NCBI GenBank assembly: GCA_021778375.1
Contig: JAJYCM010000122.1
Coordinates: 1-7,659 of the forward strand
Reading direction: 5' to 3'
DNA from: Bacteroidota bacterium
GTDB lineage: Bacteria; Bacteroidota; Ignavibacteria; Ignavibacteriales; Ignavibacteriaceae
DNA length: 7,659 bases
Below, piece after piece: positions 1 to 5,921 of the stretch; position 1 is the stretch's first letter; every line of letters starts with the position of its first letter. Made by a program: the position numbers and the translations under genes. The notes under the pieces are model-generated. The model saw only the letters and a program-made list of their open reading frames with translations, had not been told where the DNA came from and did no database searches.

Positions 1-979
1 CTTTGTAGAGTGACTGGACTTCTTCAAACTTTCCGAGCCGCATTCCGTAAGGGGGATTGGTAATCAAAATCCCATTTTCAAATTCCTTTATTTGCTGAAA
101 AGGCTTACATGAAATTTCCACGGAATTGAAAAAAGGAAGTCGGGATAAATTTTCTTTTGCGATTTTTATAGTTTCCGGATTTCTATCGCTTCCTAATATT
201 ATTCCCTTTGGAAGTGGTATAATTTGTTTATCATATTCTCCTTTAATGCTCTCCCAAATATTTTTATCAAATCCGGGCATATTGACAAAACCAAACTTTT
301 TGCGCATATATTGAGCGGGGATTTTGCTGTAGTGCATAAGCGCTTCGCAGAGAATCGTCCCCGAGCCGCACATGCAATCTAATAATTGACTTTCGCCGTT
401 CCAATTACTAATACGTATCAAAGCTGCCGCAAGTGTTTCCTGCATTGGAGCTTCGCCGGCTAGCAGTCTGTAGCCTCTTTTATGCAGTGATTCACCTGAT
501 GTATCGAGGCTGACTACTGCGGTATCTCTATCAATGTGAAGATTGAATCTTACATCGGGATTATCCTTTTCAACGTTAGGTCGTTTGCCAAATTTGTCCC
601 TAAAATAATCGGCTATCCCATCCTTTAAACAAAGAGAGGCAAATAAAGAATTAGTGATTTTGCTTTTGGAAACTGAAGCAGAAATAGCAAAAGTTTGGTC
701 AATAGAAAATATTTCTTCCCATGGAATTTTTTGTGCCATTTTGATAAGAGTGTCAGTAGTATGACAAGGGAAAGTGGTTAAAGGAGCAAGTACCCGGGAA
801 ATTAGTCTCGATGTATAATTTATTTTATACAGAGTTGTGAGATCAGATTCAAAAGAGACTCCCCTGTAAGTGACTTTGGTATTCTTAGCTCCTATTTCTT
901 GTAATTCCTTTTCGCATAATTCTTCCATCAAGCCGGTTACTTGAGCAAAGTATACATTGTCTTTCTGATATTGGAACAT
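1..979 (-). CDS. THUMP-domain class I SAM-dependent RNA methyltransferase (RlmL-like), 3' end cut by window
   Basis: The frame is open from an ATG at 979 to the window edge, giving about 326 codons and no stop, so the C-terminus is missing. Residues 1 to about 170 fit the N-terminal ferredoxin-like plus THUMP RNA-binding region of the family. The Rossmann methyltransferase domain follows. SAM motif I is DCMCGSGT at 201-208, next comes the family segment FGFVNMPGFD at 229-238, then GSD with the ribose-binding acid at D265, and the catalytic NPPYG at 308-312. NPPY is typical of enzymes that methylate exocyclic nitrogens, here most likely guanine N2 in 23S rRNA (as in the RlmL half of E. coli RlmKL) or in tRNA; the sequence does not decide which. 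Motif I has Cys where DPxCGSGT is usual. The start is supported by an AAAGGAAA Shine-Dalgarno box 6-7 nt upstream. It lies downstream of, and may be co-transcribed with, the acyl-CoA synthetase gene. Confidence 0.9.
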   Translation of the reverse strand, partial: MFQYQKDNVYFAQVTGLMEELCEKELQEIGAKNTKVTYRGVSFESDLTTLYKINYTSRLISRVLAPLTTFPCHTTDTLIKMAQKIPWEEIFSIDQTFAISASVSKSKITNSLFASLCLKDGIADYFRDKFGKRPNVEKDNPDVRFNLHIDRDTAVVSLDTSGESLHKRGYRLLAGEAPMQETLAAALIRISNWNGESQLLDCMCGSGTILCEALMHYSKIPAQYMRKKFGFVNMPGFDKNIWESIKGEYDKQIIPLPKGIILGSDRNPETIKIAKENLSRLPFFNSVEISCKPFQQIKEFENGILITNPPYGMRLGKFEEVQSLYK

Positions 980-984
980 AAAAA

Positions 985-993
985 TTTCCTTTT
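985..993 (-). promoter_or_regulatory. Ribosome binding site of the RNA methyltransferase gene
   Basis: Read on the minus strand this is AAAAGGAAA, with the GGA core 7 nt before the ATG at 979. It supports that start. It directly abuts one arm of the inverted repeat at 994-1029. Confidence 0.6.
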
Positions 994-1029
994 CGCTGAT
1001 AATATTTTTTCTTGAACCTAATATCAGCG
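994..1029 (-). repeat. Inverted repeat (8-bp stem, 20-nt loop) in the gap before the RNA methyltransferase gene
   Basis: CGCTGATA at 994-1001 and TATCAGCG at 1022-1029 are perfect reverse complements separated by 20 nt. In the minus-strand transcript the hairpin would lie 65 nt after the acyl-CoA synthetase stop codon and end exactly where the Shine-Dalgarno box of the next gene begins. No U-run follows, so it is not a canonical intrinsic terminator. It could be an operator, an RNA processing or stability element, or chance; the sequence does not decide. Confidence 0.4.
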
Positions 1030-1093
1030 TTAAATTGATGATAGCTGATGGACAAAAATATTTTTAGAGTAATATCGAAATATTCTTAAAAAA

Positions 1094-2908
1094 TTAATTG
1101 CCATACATCTCATCAATTAAGTGACGGTATCTTTCTTCAACAATTTTGCGGCGAATCTTTAAACTCGGAGTAATTTCACCTTCTTCAAGTGCAAAGGGTC
1201 TTTCGAGCAAAGTAAATTTTCTTACGCGTTCAAAATTAGCTAATTTTTTTTGAATCTTTGACATGTCTTTGTCGATTAAATCGTAGATTTCTTTACGCTT
1301 GACCAGCTCTTCCATATTTGTGTAAGGAATATTGTTTGAATCGGCATATTCCTTAAGAGATTCAAAGTCAGGTACAATCAAAGCGCTTAAGAACATCCTT
1401 TTATCGCCGACAAGGACGAACTGATCAATATATTTACTTGCAAGAAACATATTTTCAATCGGAGTGGGGGCAATATATTTCCCGGTAGATGTTTTGAAGA
1501 GATGTTTTTTCCTATCGGTTATCATTAAAAAACCATCAGCGTCAAACACGCCTATATCACCGGTGTGAAGCCAGCCATCCTTAATTGTTTCTTCGGTTTC
1601 TTTCCGGTTTTTAAAGTAGCCTTGCATGATATTGGGACCGCGCGCAAGGATTTCGCCGTCCCCGGCAATTTTTATCTCAACTCCGGGGAAAACTTTTCCA
1701 ACTGTTCCGAACTTGAAATCATCCACTTTATTAGCGGCAATAACTGGAGCCGATTCAGTCAACCCATAACCTTCTAGGATCATGACACCTAGGGCTTCAA
1801 AGAATTCTCCGAGATCGCGTGAAAGAGGAGCGCCCCCCGAGATGAAGAATCTCATTCTGCCCCCCATTTTATCAATTAGTTTTTGGAAGACTAGTTTATG
1901 CGCAAGTTTATTTTTAACCGATAAAGTAAGTGATACATTACCATTTCTTTTTGCGGCAGCATATTCTTTCCCTACTTCGATTGCCCAATAGAATATTTTC
2001 TGTTTTGACTGTGGCTGGCTGTCAACATTCTTAATTATCTTGGAATATATTCTTTCAAACAGCCGCGGAACAGTTGTCATAATAGTCGGTTTTACTTCCA
2101 ATAAATTTTGCGCAACGGACTCAATGCTTTCTGCGTAAACAACCGTACAGCCGGATGCAAAAGCTGTATAATACCCGGCCATTCTTTCGAAAATATGACA
2201 GAGTGGGAGAAAAGAAAGGAAAATATCTTGTTCGGTAATAGGATAAGTAATGAGGGCAGAATTTACATTTGATAATATATTTTTGTGAGACAGCATAACA
2301 CCTTTGGGTTCGCCGGTAGTGCCGGAAGTATAAATTATTGTGCATAAATCATTTTCATTTACGCTGTTGATAGATCTTTCAAGTAGATCTGGATTATTAG
2401 CTTTGAATAATACACCCATTTCCTGAATATCATTAAATGTCTGAATCTGCTTATGATCAGGAATGTTATCTTTTTCATTCATTAGTATTATAAATTTTAC
2501 ATTGCGGCAATTGTCCTTGACCTTTAGAATTTTATTTAATTGAAATTTATTTGAGACTATGATTGCCTTCGATTCCGAATTATTCAAAATAAATTCAATT
2601 GAGTCAGCAGTTAAGGATGGGTAAAGGGGAATATCGACGGCGCCGATGCTTAAAATTGCCATATCCGAATATACCCATTCCGGGCGGTTTTCAGCAATAA
2701 TAGCAACCTTATCATTTTTTTTAATGCCCAGCGCAAGCAAGCCGTAAGCCAAATTTTCGGTTTGATTTCGAAATTCTTTATAATTAATCCCTGCAAACTT
2801 ATTGTCTACCTTTCTTTGAATAACAAATTTATCCGGAATATTACCGAATCTATCAGTAAGAAATATAAACAGTTCAGGAATAGTTTTGCAAGCTTTTAAG
2901 ATTGCCAT
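1094..2908 (-). CDS. Long-chain fatty acid--CoA ligase (AMP-dependent acyl-CoA synthetase, FadD/FAA1 type)
   Basis: This 604-residue ANL-superfamily enzyme would activate fatty acids to acyl-CoA through an acyl-adenylate, using ATP and CoA. Core motifs are intact: the phosphate-binding loop YTSGTTGEPKG at 193-203, GYGLTE at 380-385, LHTGD at 447-451 with the ATP-ribose Asp, the hinge DRKKHLFKTSTGKYIAP starting at 465, and the C-terminal adenylation lysine in TPSLKIRRK (K584). Length and the FKTSTGKYIAP/TPSLK signatures fit the long and very-long-chain ligases (COG1022-like) rather than acetyl-CoA synthetases or peptide synthetase modules; chain length cannot be read from sequence. No signal peptide or membrane helix is evident, so it should be cytosolic or peripherally membrane-bound. 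The ATG is preceded by GGAG with 7-nt spacing. It is divergent from sucC, and the RNA methyltransferase gene follows downstream. It supplies acyl-CoA for beta-oxidation or lipid synthesis; neither partner pathway is present here. Confidence 0.94.
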   Translation of the reverse strand: MAILKACKTIPELFIFLTDRFGNIPDKFVIQRKVDNKFAGINYKEFRNQTENLAYGLLALGIKKNDKVAIIAENRPEWVYSDMAILSIGAVDIPLYPSLTADSIEFILNNSESKAIIVSNKFQLNKILKVKDNCRNVKFIILMNEKDNIPDHKQIQTFNDIQEMGVLFKANNPDLLERSINSVNENDLCTIIYTSGTTGEPKGVMLSHKNILSNVNSALITYPITEQDIFLSFLPLCHIFERMAGYYTAFASGCTVVYAESIESVAQNLLEVKPTIMTTVPRLFERIYSKIIKNVDSQPQSKQKIFYWAIEVGKEYAAAKRNGNVSLTLSVKNKLAHKLVFQKLIDKMGGRMRFFISGGAPLSRDLGEFFEALGVMILEGYGLTESAPVIAANKVDDFKFGTVGKVFPGVEIKIAGDGEILARGPNIMQGYFKNRKETEETIKDGWLHTGDIGVFDADGFLMITDRKKHLFKTSTGKYIAPTPIENMFLASKYIDQFVLVGDKRMFLSALIVPDFESLKEYADSNNIPYTNMEELVKRKEIYDLIDKDMSKIQKKLANFERVRKFTLLERPFALEEGEITPSLKIRRKIVEERYRHLIDEMYGN

Positions 2909-2915
2909 TATAATG

Positions 2916-2919
2916 CTCC
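2916..2919 (-). promoter_or_regulatory. Ribosome binding site of the acyl-CoA synthetase gene
   Basis: GGAG on the minus strand, 7 nt before the ATG at 2908. It fixes the start codon. Confidence 0.65.
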
Positions 2920-2967
2920 AAAAAATTTTGTGCGAAAATACTTTCAGGAATTTATAAATGCAATTAA

Positions 2968-2996
2968 ATTATAACAAAAAATGATTGCTTCAAAAA
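2968..2996 (-). promoter_or_regulatory. Possible sigma70-type promoter for the acyl-CoA synthetase gene
   Basis: On the minus strand a perfect TATAAT (-10, positions 2973-2968) lies 17 nt from TTTTTG (2996-2991), which is a poor -35 but close to the TTTG type seen in Bacteroidota. Transcription would start about 50 nt before the ATG. The region is very AT-rich, so chance matches are expected. Confidence 0.33.
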
Positions 2997-3014
2997 AAGC
3001 GGCACTTCTTTAAA

Positions 3015-3043
3015 TTGATTCTAAAACCCAAAAGCCTTAAGTT
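3015..3043 (+). promoter_or_regulatory. Possible promoter for sucC
   Basis: TTGATT (3015-3020) and TAAGTT (3038-3043) are separated by 17 nt. The -10 region extended to TAAGTTTC also matches seven of eight positions of the Bacteroidota TAnnTTTG box. Transcription would start near 3050, giving a leader of roughly 57 nt. It lies back to back with the possible acyl-CoA synthetase promoter. The evidence is positional and motif-based only. Confidence 0.3.
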
Positions 3044-3095
3044 TCTGCGGGGATTTTAATAATTATTCCCAAAATAATTTTAATCTCAAAAACTT

Positions 3096-3102
3096 AAGGA
3101 AG
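3096..3102 (+). promoter_or_regulatory. Ribosome binding site of sucC
   Basis: AAGGAAG lies 4 nt before the ATG at 3107. Together with the family-standard protein length it supports this start. Confidence 0.65.
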
Positions 3103-3106
3103 AATA

Positions 3107-4273
3107 ATGAAGATTCATGAGTATCAGGCGAAAGAAATTCTTAGAAAGTTCAAGGTAGCAGTACCAAATGGGAAAGTAGCATTTACACCGGAAGAAGCTG
3201 TCGATATCGCACAAAACTATTTAGGAGGTAATCTTTGGGTAGTTAAAGCGCAGATACATGCCGGTGGAAGAGGAAAAGGAGGAGGAGTAAAGGTTGCAAA
3301 AAGCTTAGATGAAGTACGTTCATTATCGAATGAAATTTTGGGCATGAATTTAATTACACATCAAACCGGTCCTGAAGGCAAAATAGTAAAAAGATTATTG
3401 ATCGAACAAGGTGTAAATATCGAAAGGGAGTTTTATGTCGGTATTACTCTTGACCGCGCAATATCCAAAAACGTAATTATGGTGTCAACTGAAGGCGGAG
3501 TAGAAATCGAAAAAGTTGCCGCTGAATCACCTGAAAAAATTATTAAAGAAACTATTGAACCGGACCTTGGACTTCAACAATTTCAAGCAAGAAATTTAGC
3601 TTACGCATTAGGATTAAACGGACTTCAACATAAAAATGCTGTAAAATTTTTACTCGGGTTATATGAAGTATACATTGCCAGCGATTGCTCTCTTGCAGAG
3701 ATCAATCCGTTGGTTCTTACAAAGGAAGGTGATGTAATAGCTCTTGATGCAAAAATGAATTTTGACGACAATGCGCTTTACAGACATCCGGATATTGCGG
3801 ATTATCGCGACCTCAATGAAGAAGATCCCCTCGAAATTGAAGCTTCAAAATATAGCCTTAATTATATAAAACTTGATGGAAACGTTGGTTGTATGGTAAA
3901 TGGTGCTGGACTTGCAATGGCTACGATGGATATTATTAAATTAGCCGGCGGCGAGCCTGCTAACTTTTTAGATGTAGGCGGCGGTGCAAATAAAATTACT
4001 GTTGCTAACGGTTTTAAGATTATTCTTTCTGACCCAAATGTTAAAGCTATTCTAATAAATATTTTTGGCGGAATTGTAAGATGCGATAGAGTTGCACAAG
4101 GAGTAATTGATGCAACTAAGGAAATTAATGTAACGATTCCCATTGTTGTCCGGTTGGAAGGTACTAACGCAGAAGAAGCCGGTGTTTTGCTTAGCGAATC
4201 TGGTCTTAACTTTGAAGTAGCTTCTACTCTTAAAGACGCAGCTGAAAAAGTTACTGCGATTTTAAAAAACTAA
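3107..4273 (+). CDS. sucC: Succinate--CoA ligase (ADP-forming) subunit beta
   Basis: This is the beta subunit of succinyl-CoA synthetase, which interconverts succinyl-CoA and succinate with substrate-level phosphorylation in the TCA cycle. It is 388 residues long, the same as E. coli SucC, and looks complete. The N-terminal ATP-grasp domain begins MKIHEYQAKEIL and carries the nucleotide-binding segment KAQIHAGGRGKGGG at 47-60. The Mg-binding residues are AEINP (N200) and LDAK (D214), one position off the E. coli numbering. The C-terminal CoA-ligase domain has CMVNGAGLAMATMD at 262-275, NFLDVGGGAN at 286-295, FGGIVRCD at 320-327 and the LEGTN loop at 350-354. The phosphohistidine is on the alpha subunit, so this protein needs SucD, which is not in the window; the next gene encodes a TPR protein. 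Malate--CoA ligase beta subunits are related, but the similarity to SucC throughout makes that less likely. Confidence 0.97.
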   Translation: MKIHEYQAKEILRKFKVAVPNGKVAFTPEEAVDIAQNYLGGNLWVVKAQIHAGGRGKGGGVKVAKSLDEVRSLSNEILGMNLITHQTGPEGKIVKRLLIEQGVNIEREFYVGITLDRAISKNVIMVSTEGGVEIEKVAAESPEKIIKETIEPDLGLQQFQARNLAYALGLNGLQHKNAVKFLLGLYEVYIASDCSLAEINPLVLTKEGDVIALDAKMNFDDNALYRHPDIADYRDLNEEDPLEIEASKYSLNYIKLDGNVGCMVNGAGLAMATMDIIKLAGGEPANFLDVGGGANKITVANGFKIILSDPNVKAILINIFGGIVRCDRVAQGVIDATKEINVTIPIVVRLEGTNAEEAGVLLSESGLNFEVASTLKDAAEKVTAILKN

Positions 4274-4283
4274 TTGCAATAAT

Positions 4284-4304
4284 AAAAATTTCGAATAAAT
4301 TTTT
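4284..4304 (+). terminator. AT-only hairpin just after sucC
   Basis: AAAAATTT (4284-4291) and AAATTTTT (4297-4304) form a perfect 8-bp stem with a 5-nt loop, CGAAT, starting 11 nt after the sucC stop codon. The 3' arm itself ends in five T. With no G:C pair the stem is weak, and in AT-rich DNA such palindromes arise easily. It may contribute to 3'-end formation of the sucC transcript. Confidence 0.3.
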
Positions 4305-4330
4305 CCTATGAATAATTATAAATTGGTAAG

Positions 4331-4383
4331 AATCAAGCTATAAAAATTTGTGTTACTTCCATTCAAATGTTTTGCTTGATTTT
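4331..4383 (+). terminator. Long interrupted stem-loop between sucC and the TPR gene
   Basis: AATCAAGC (4331-4338) pairs perfectly with GCTTGATT (4374-4381). Inside it, AAAA (4342-4345) pairs with TTTT (4370-4373) and ATTTG (4346-4350) with CAAAT (4364-4368), around a 13-nt loop. Only a three-base bulge (4339-4341) and a single bulged G4369 interrupt 17 paired positions. The 3' side runs into TTTT (4380-4383). It sits after the sucC stop and before the possible TPR promoter, so a terminator or 3' processing element for sucC is the simplest reading. A regulatory leader or small RNA is an alternative. Its 3' arm overlaps the possible -33 element of the next promoter. Confidence 0.42.
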
Positions 4384-4400
4384 ATGCGTATATAATTTTA
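4371..4400 (+). promoter_or_regulatory. Possible promoter for the TPR gene
   Basis: A perfect TATAAT lies at 4391-4396 without a good TTGACA at standard spacing. Read as a Bacteroidota-type promoter, TTTG (4371-4374) and TAATTTTA (4393-4400, seven of eight to TAnnTTTG) are 18 nt apart. Transcription would start near 4406, about 30 nt before the ATG. The evidence is tentative. Confidence 0.33.
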
Positions 4401-4426
4401 GATTCATTCAAAAAAAATGACCCTTT

Positions 4427-4430
4427 GGAG
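4427..4430 (+). promoter_or_regulatory. Ribosome binding site of the TPR gene
   Basis: GGAG lies 5 nt before the ATG at 4436 and supports that start codon. Confidence 0.62.
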
Positions 4431-4435
4431 AATTA

Positions 4436-5854
4436 ATGTCCTATTTTGATTCTGACTTTAGCAATGAAGAAGGTTTCTTCGAGAAAACGAAAAATATTGA
4501 AGAAGAAATCGGCAGATGTAAATCTATTATAGAAAATAATGGCATCTATAATAACACCGAAATAATTGAAGATACTGTACAGCTTTGCATAGAGAATGAA
4601 AAGTATGCGGATGGCTTGTACTTTGTCAATATTTTATCTGTAACATTTCCATATAATGCCGAATACTGGCTTAAAAAAGGAATATTGCTAAACTATTCTT
4701 TCAAGTATCAAGAAGCTGTGAATTGCTTTGAAAAAGCATTATCTCTAAATCCCGGAGATGCGGAAGTATTGATTGATAAAGCTTCGGCTGAAGAAAATTT
4801 AGGTTTAGTCGATCAGGCAAAAGAATCTTTAAAATCTGTTTTAGAGATTGACCCAAACAATGAGGATGCATGCTTTAGCCTTGGATTGTTATATGAACGT
4901 CATGATGATTTTAACGAAGCATTAAAGTTTTTGAAGCAAGCAATTGAAATTGACCCTGAATTTGGCGAAGCATATTATGAGATAGGCTATTGCCTTGAAA
5001 ATCTTTTTGAGTTTGTGGAAGCTCTCCAATCTTATGATAAATATTTGGAAATTGAACCTTATAGTTCTAGCGGCTGGTATAACCGTGGAATTGTTTTAGT
5101 AAAAATGAATAAACTTGAGAAAGCTATTGAGAGTTATGATTTGGCTCTCGCCTTAAATGACAAGTTTGCAAGCGCATGGTTTAATAAAGGAAATGCATTA
5201 GCTGACCTCGGGAGGCTTCAAAGTGCGATAGAATGTTTTAAAACATCTTTTGAACTCGATAACTTTGATGATGCTTCTTCGTTCAATATCGCAAATATTT
5301 ATGAAGAACTTGGCGATCTGGTAAACGCCGTAAAATATTATTCCGAAGCTATTAAAATTAACGACCAGTATTACGAAGCTTATTTAGCTCGTGGTTTTTG
5401 TTATGACTCAACAGGGAAATTTCACCTTGCTTTAAAGGATTTTAATAAAGCAATTTCCCTATCAAAAGATAGTGCTGAAGCTTGGTATGCTAAAGCTGAT
5501 TTGGAGTATTCTTTGGGCAAACTCCAGGAAGCAACAGAAAGCTATCGCGCTGCATTGAATATCGAACCGGATAATTATGAGATATGGTTTAATCTGGCGG
5601 AAACATTACTTGAAATGGGTGATTGGCTTGAAGCCTCAAACGCATTTAGTGAATGTATCCGAATAAATCCTGTTGACGCCAGTTCCTATTATGGTAAAGC
5701 AAAGATCAATTTTATTCTAAGCAGAACTATGGAGGCTGTCGATTGTTTAAAAACAGCGTTTAAGATTGATCCTGCAATCAAAGTTGAATTTGCTAAAGAA
5801 TACCCGGAAATAAAATCATCAAAGCTTTTTAAAAAGCTTCTTGGAGAAATTTGA
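4436..5854 (+). CDS. Tetratricopeptide repeat (TPR) protein, eleven tandem repeats
   Basis: This 472-residue protein consists almost wholly of TPR helix pairs, which form a superhelical scaffold for protein-protein contacts; its partner is unknown. The diagnostic small residue at position 8 (Gly/Ala) recurs every 34 residues without a break at 82, 116, 150, 184, 218, 252, 286, 320, 354, 388 and 422, and many repeats end in an (I/L)(D/N/E)P-type turn. Residues 41-74 look like a further degenerate repeat, and residues 1-30 are acidic and not TPR. The tail (about 449-472), ending FKKLLGEI, is probably a capping helix. No signal peptide, lipobox or transmembrane segment is seen, so a cytoplasmic location is likely. 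No enzymatic domain is fused. It lies 162 nt after sucC and 67 nt before aroE in the same direction; this does not prove a shared function. TPR content is certain, the biological role is not. Confidence 0.9.
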   Translation: MSYFDSDFSNEEGFFEKTKNIEEEIGRCKSIIENNGIYNNTEIIEDTVQLCIENEKYADGLYFVNILSVTFPYNAEYWLKKGILLNYSFKYQEAVNCFEKALSLNPGDAEVLIDKASAEENLGLVDQAKESLKSVLEIDPNNEDACFSLGLLYERHDDFNEALKFLKQAIEIDPEFGEAYYEIGYCLENLFEFVEALQSYDKYLEIEPYSSSGWYNRGIVLVKMNKLEKAIESYDLALALNDKFASAWFNKGNALADLGRLQSAIECFKTSFELDNFDDASSFNIANIYEELGDLVNAVKYYSEAIKINDQYYEAYLARGFCYDSTGKFHLALKDFNKAISLSKDSAEAWYAKADLEYSLGKLQEATESYRAALNIEPDNYEIWFNLAETLLEMGDWLEASNAFSECIRINPVDASSYYGKAKINFILSRTMEAVDCLKTAFKIDPAIKVEFAKEYPEIKSSKLFKKLLGEI

Positions 5855-5887
5855 AAAATTCTTAATTGTCTTGTCAATTAAAATTTT
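5855..5887 (+). terminator. Hairpin directly after the TPR gene
   Basis: AAAATT (5855-5860) and TTAATTG (5862-5868) pair with CAATTAA (5875-5881) and AATTTT (5882-5887), giving 13 bp with a single bulged C5861 and a six-base loop, TCTTGT. The stem begins at the base after the TGA stop, and its 3' arm ends in four T. The position strongly suggests an end-of-transcript signal. The near absence of G:C pairs and of a separate U-tract makes efficient termination doubtful, so read-through into aroE is possible. Confidence 0.42.
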
Positions 5888-5897
5888 GATTTATACT
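5871..5897 (+). promoter_or_regulatory. Possible weak promoter for aroE
   Basis: TTGTCA (5871-5876, five of six to TTGACA) and TATACT (5892-5897, five of six to TATAAT) are separated by 15 nt, shorter than the preferred 17. If used, the leader would be under 20 nt. The -35 lies within the hairpin at 5855-5887. Confidence 0.22.
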
Positions 5898-5921
5898 ACT
5901 CAAATAAAAAATAATCATTAA

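Noticed and set aside
126..314. Plus-strand open frame of about 62 codons
   Set aside because: It lies antisense inside the methyltransferase gene, whose minus-strand frame carries the SAM motif I and NPPYG motifs; it has no ribosome binding site and no recognisable domain.
1054..1065. AAAAATATTTTT palindrome after the acyl-CoA synthetase gene, with a nearby AATAT/ATATT pair at 1071-1084
   Set aside because: Short AT-only palindromes are expected by chance in this composition and lack a convincing loop or U-tract arrangement.
1565..1991. Two plus-strand open frames (1565-1777 and 1782-1991) and a minus-strand frame at 2121-2345 within the acyl-CoA synthetase gene
   Set aside because: They are shadows of a gene with complete ANL motifs on the minus strand; none has family-like content.
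3862..4143. Minus-strand open frame of 93 codons antisense to sucC
   Set aside because: It sits over the conserved CoA-ligase domain of sucC, and its hydrophobic, proline-rich translation mirrors the Gly-rich sense strand; no start signal supports it.
4436..5854. TPR array as a DNA-level tandem repeat or recent expansion
   Set aside because: The repeats share only the TPR consensus at protein level; adjacent units are clearly diverged at nucleotide level.
5689..5877. Minus-strand open frame of 62 codons over the end of the TPR gene
   Set aside because: It overlaps well-phased TPR coding sequence and starts inside the hairpin after the stop codon; it has no independent evidence.
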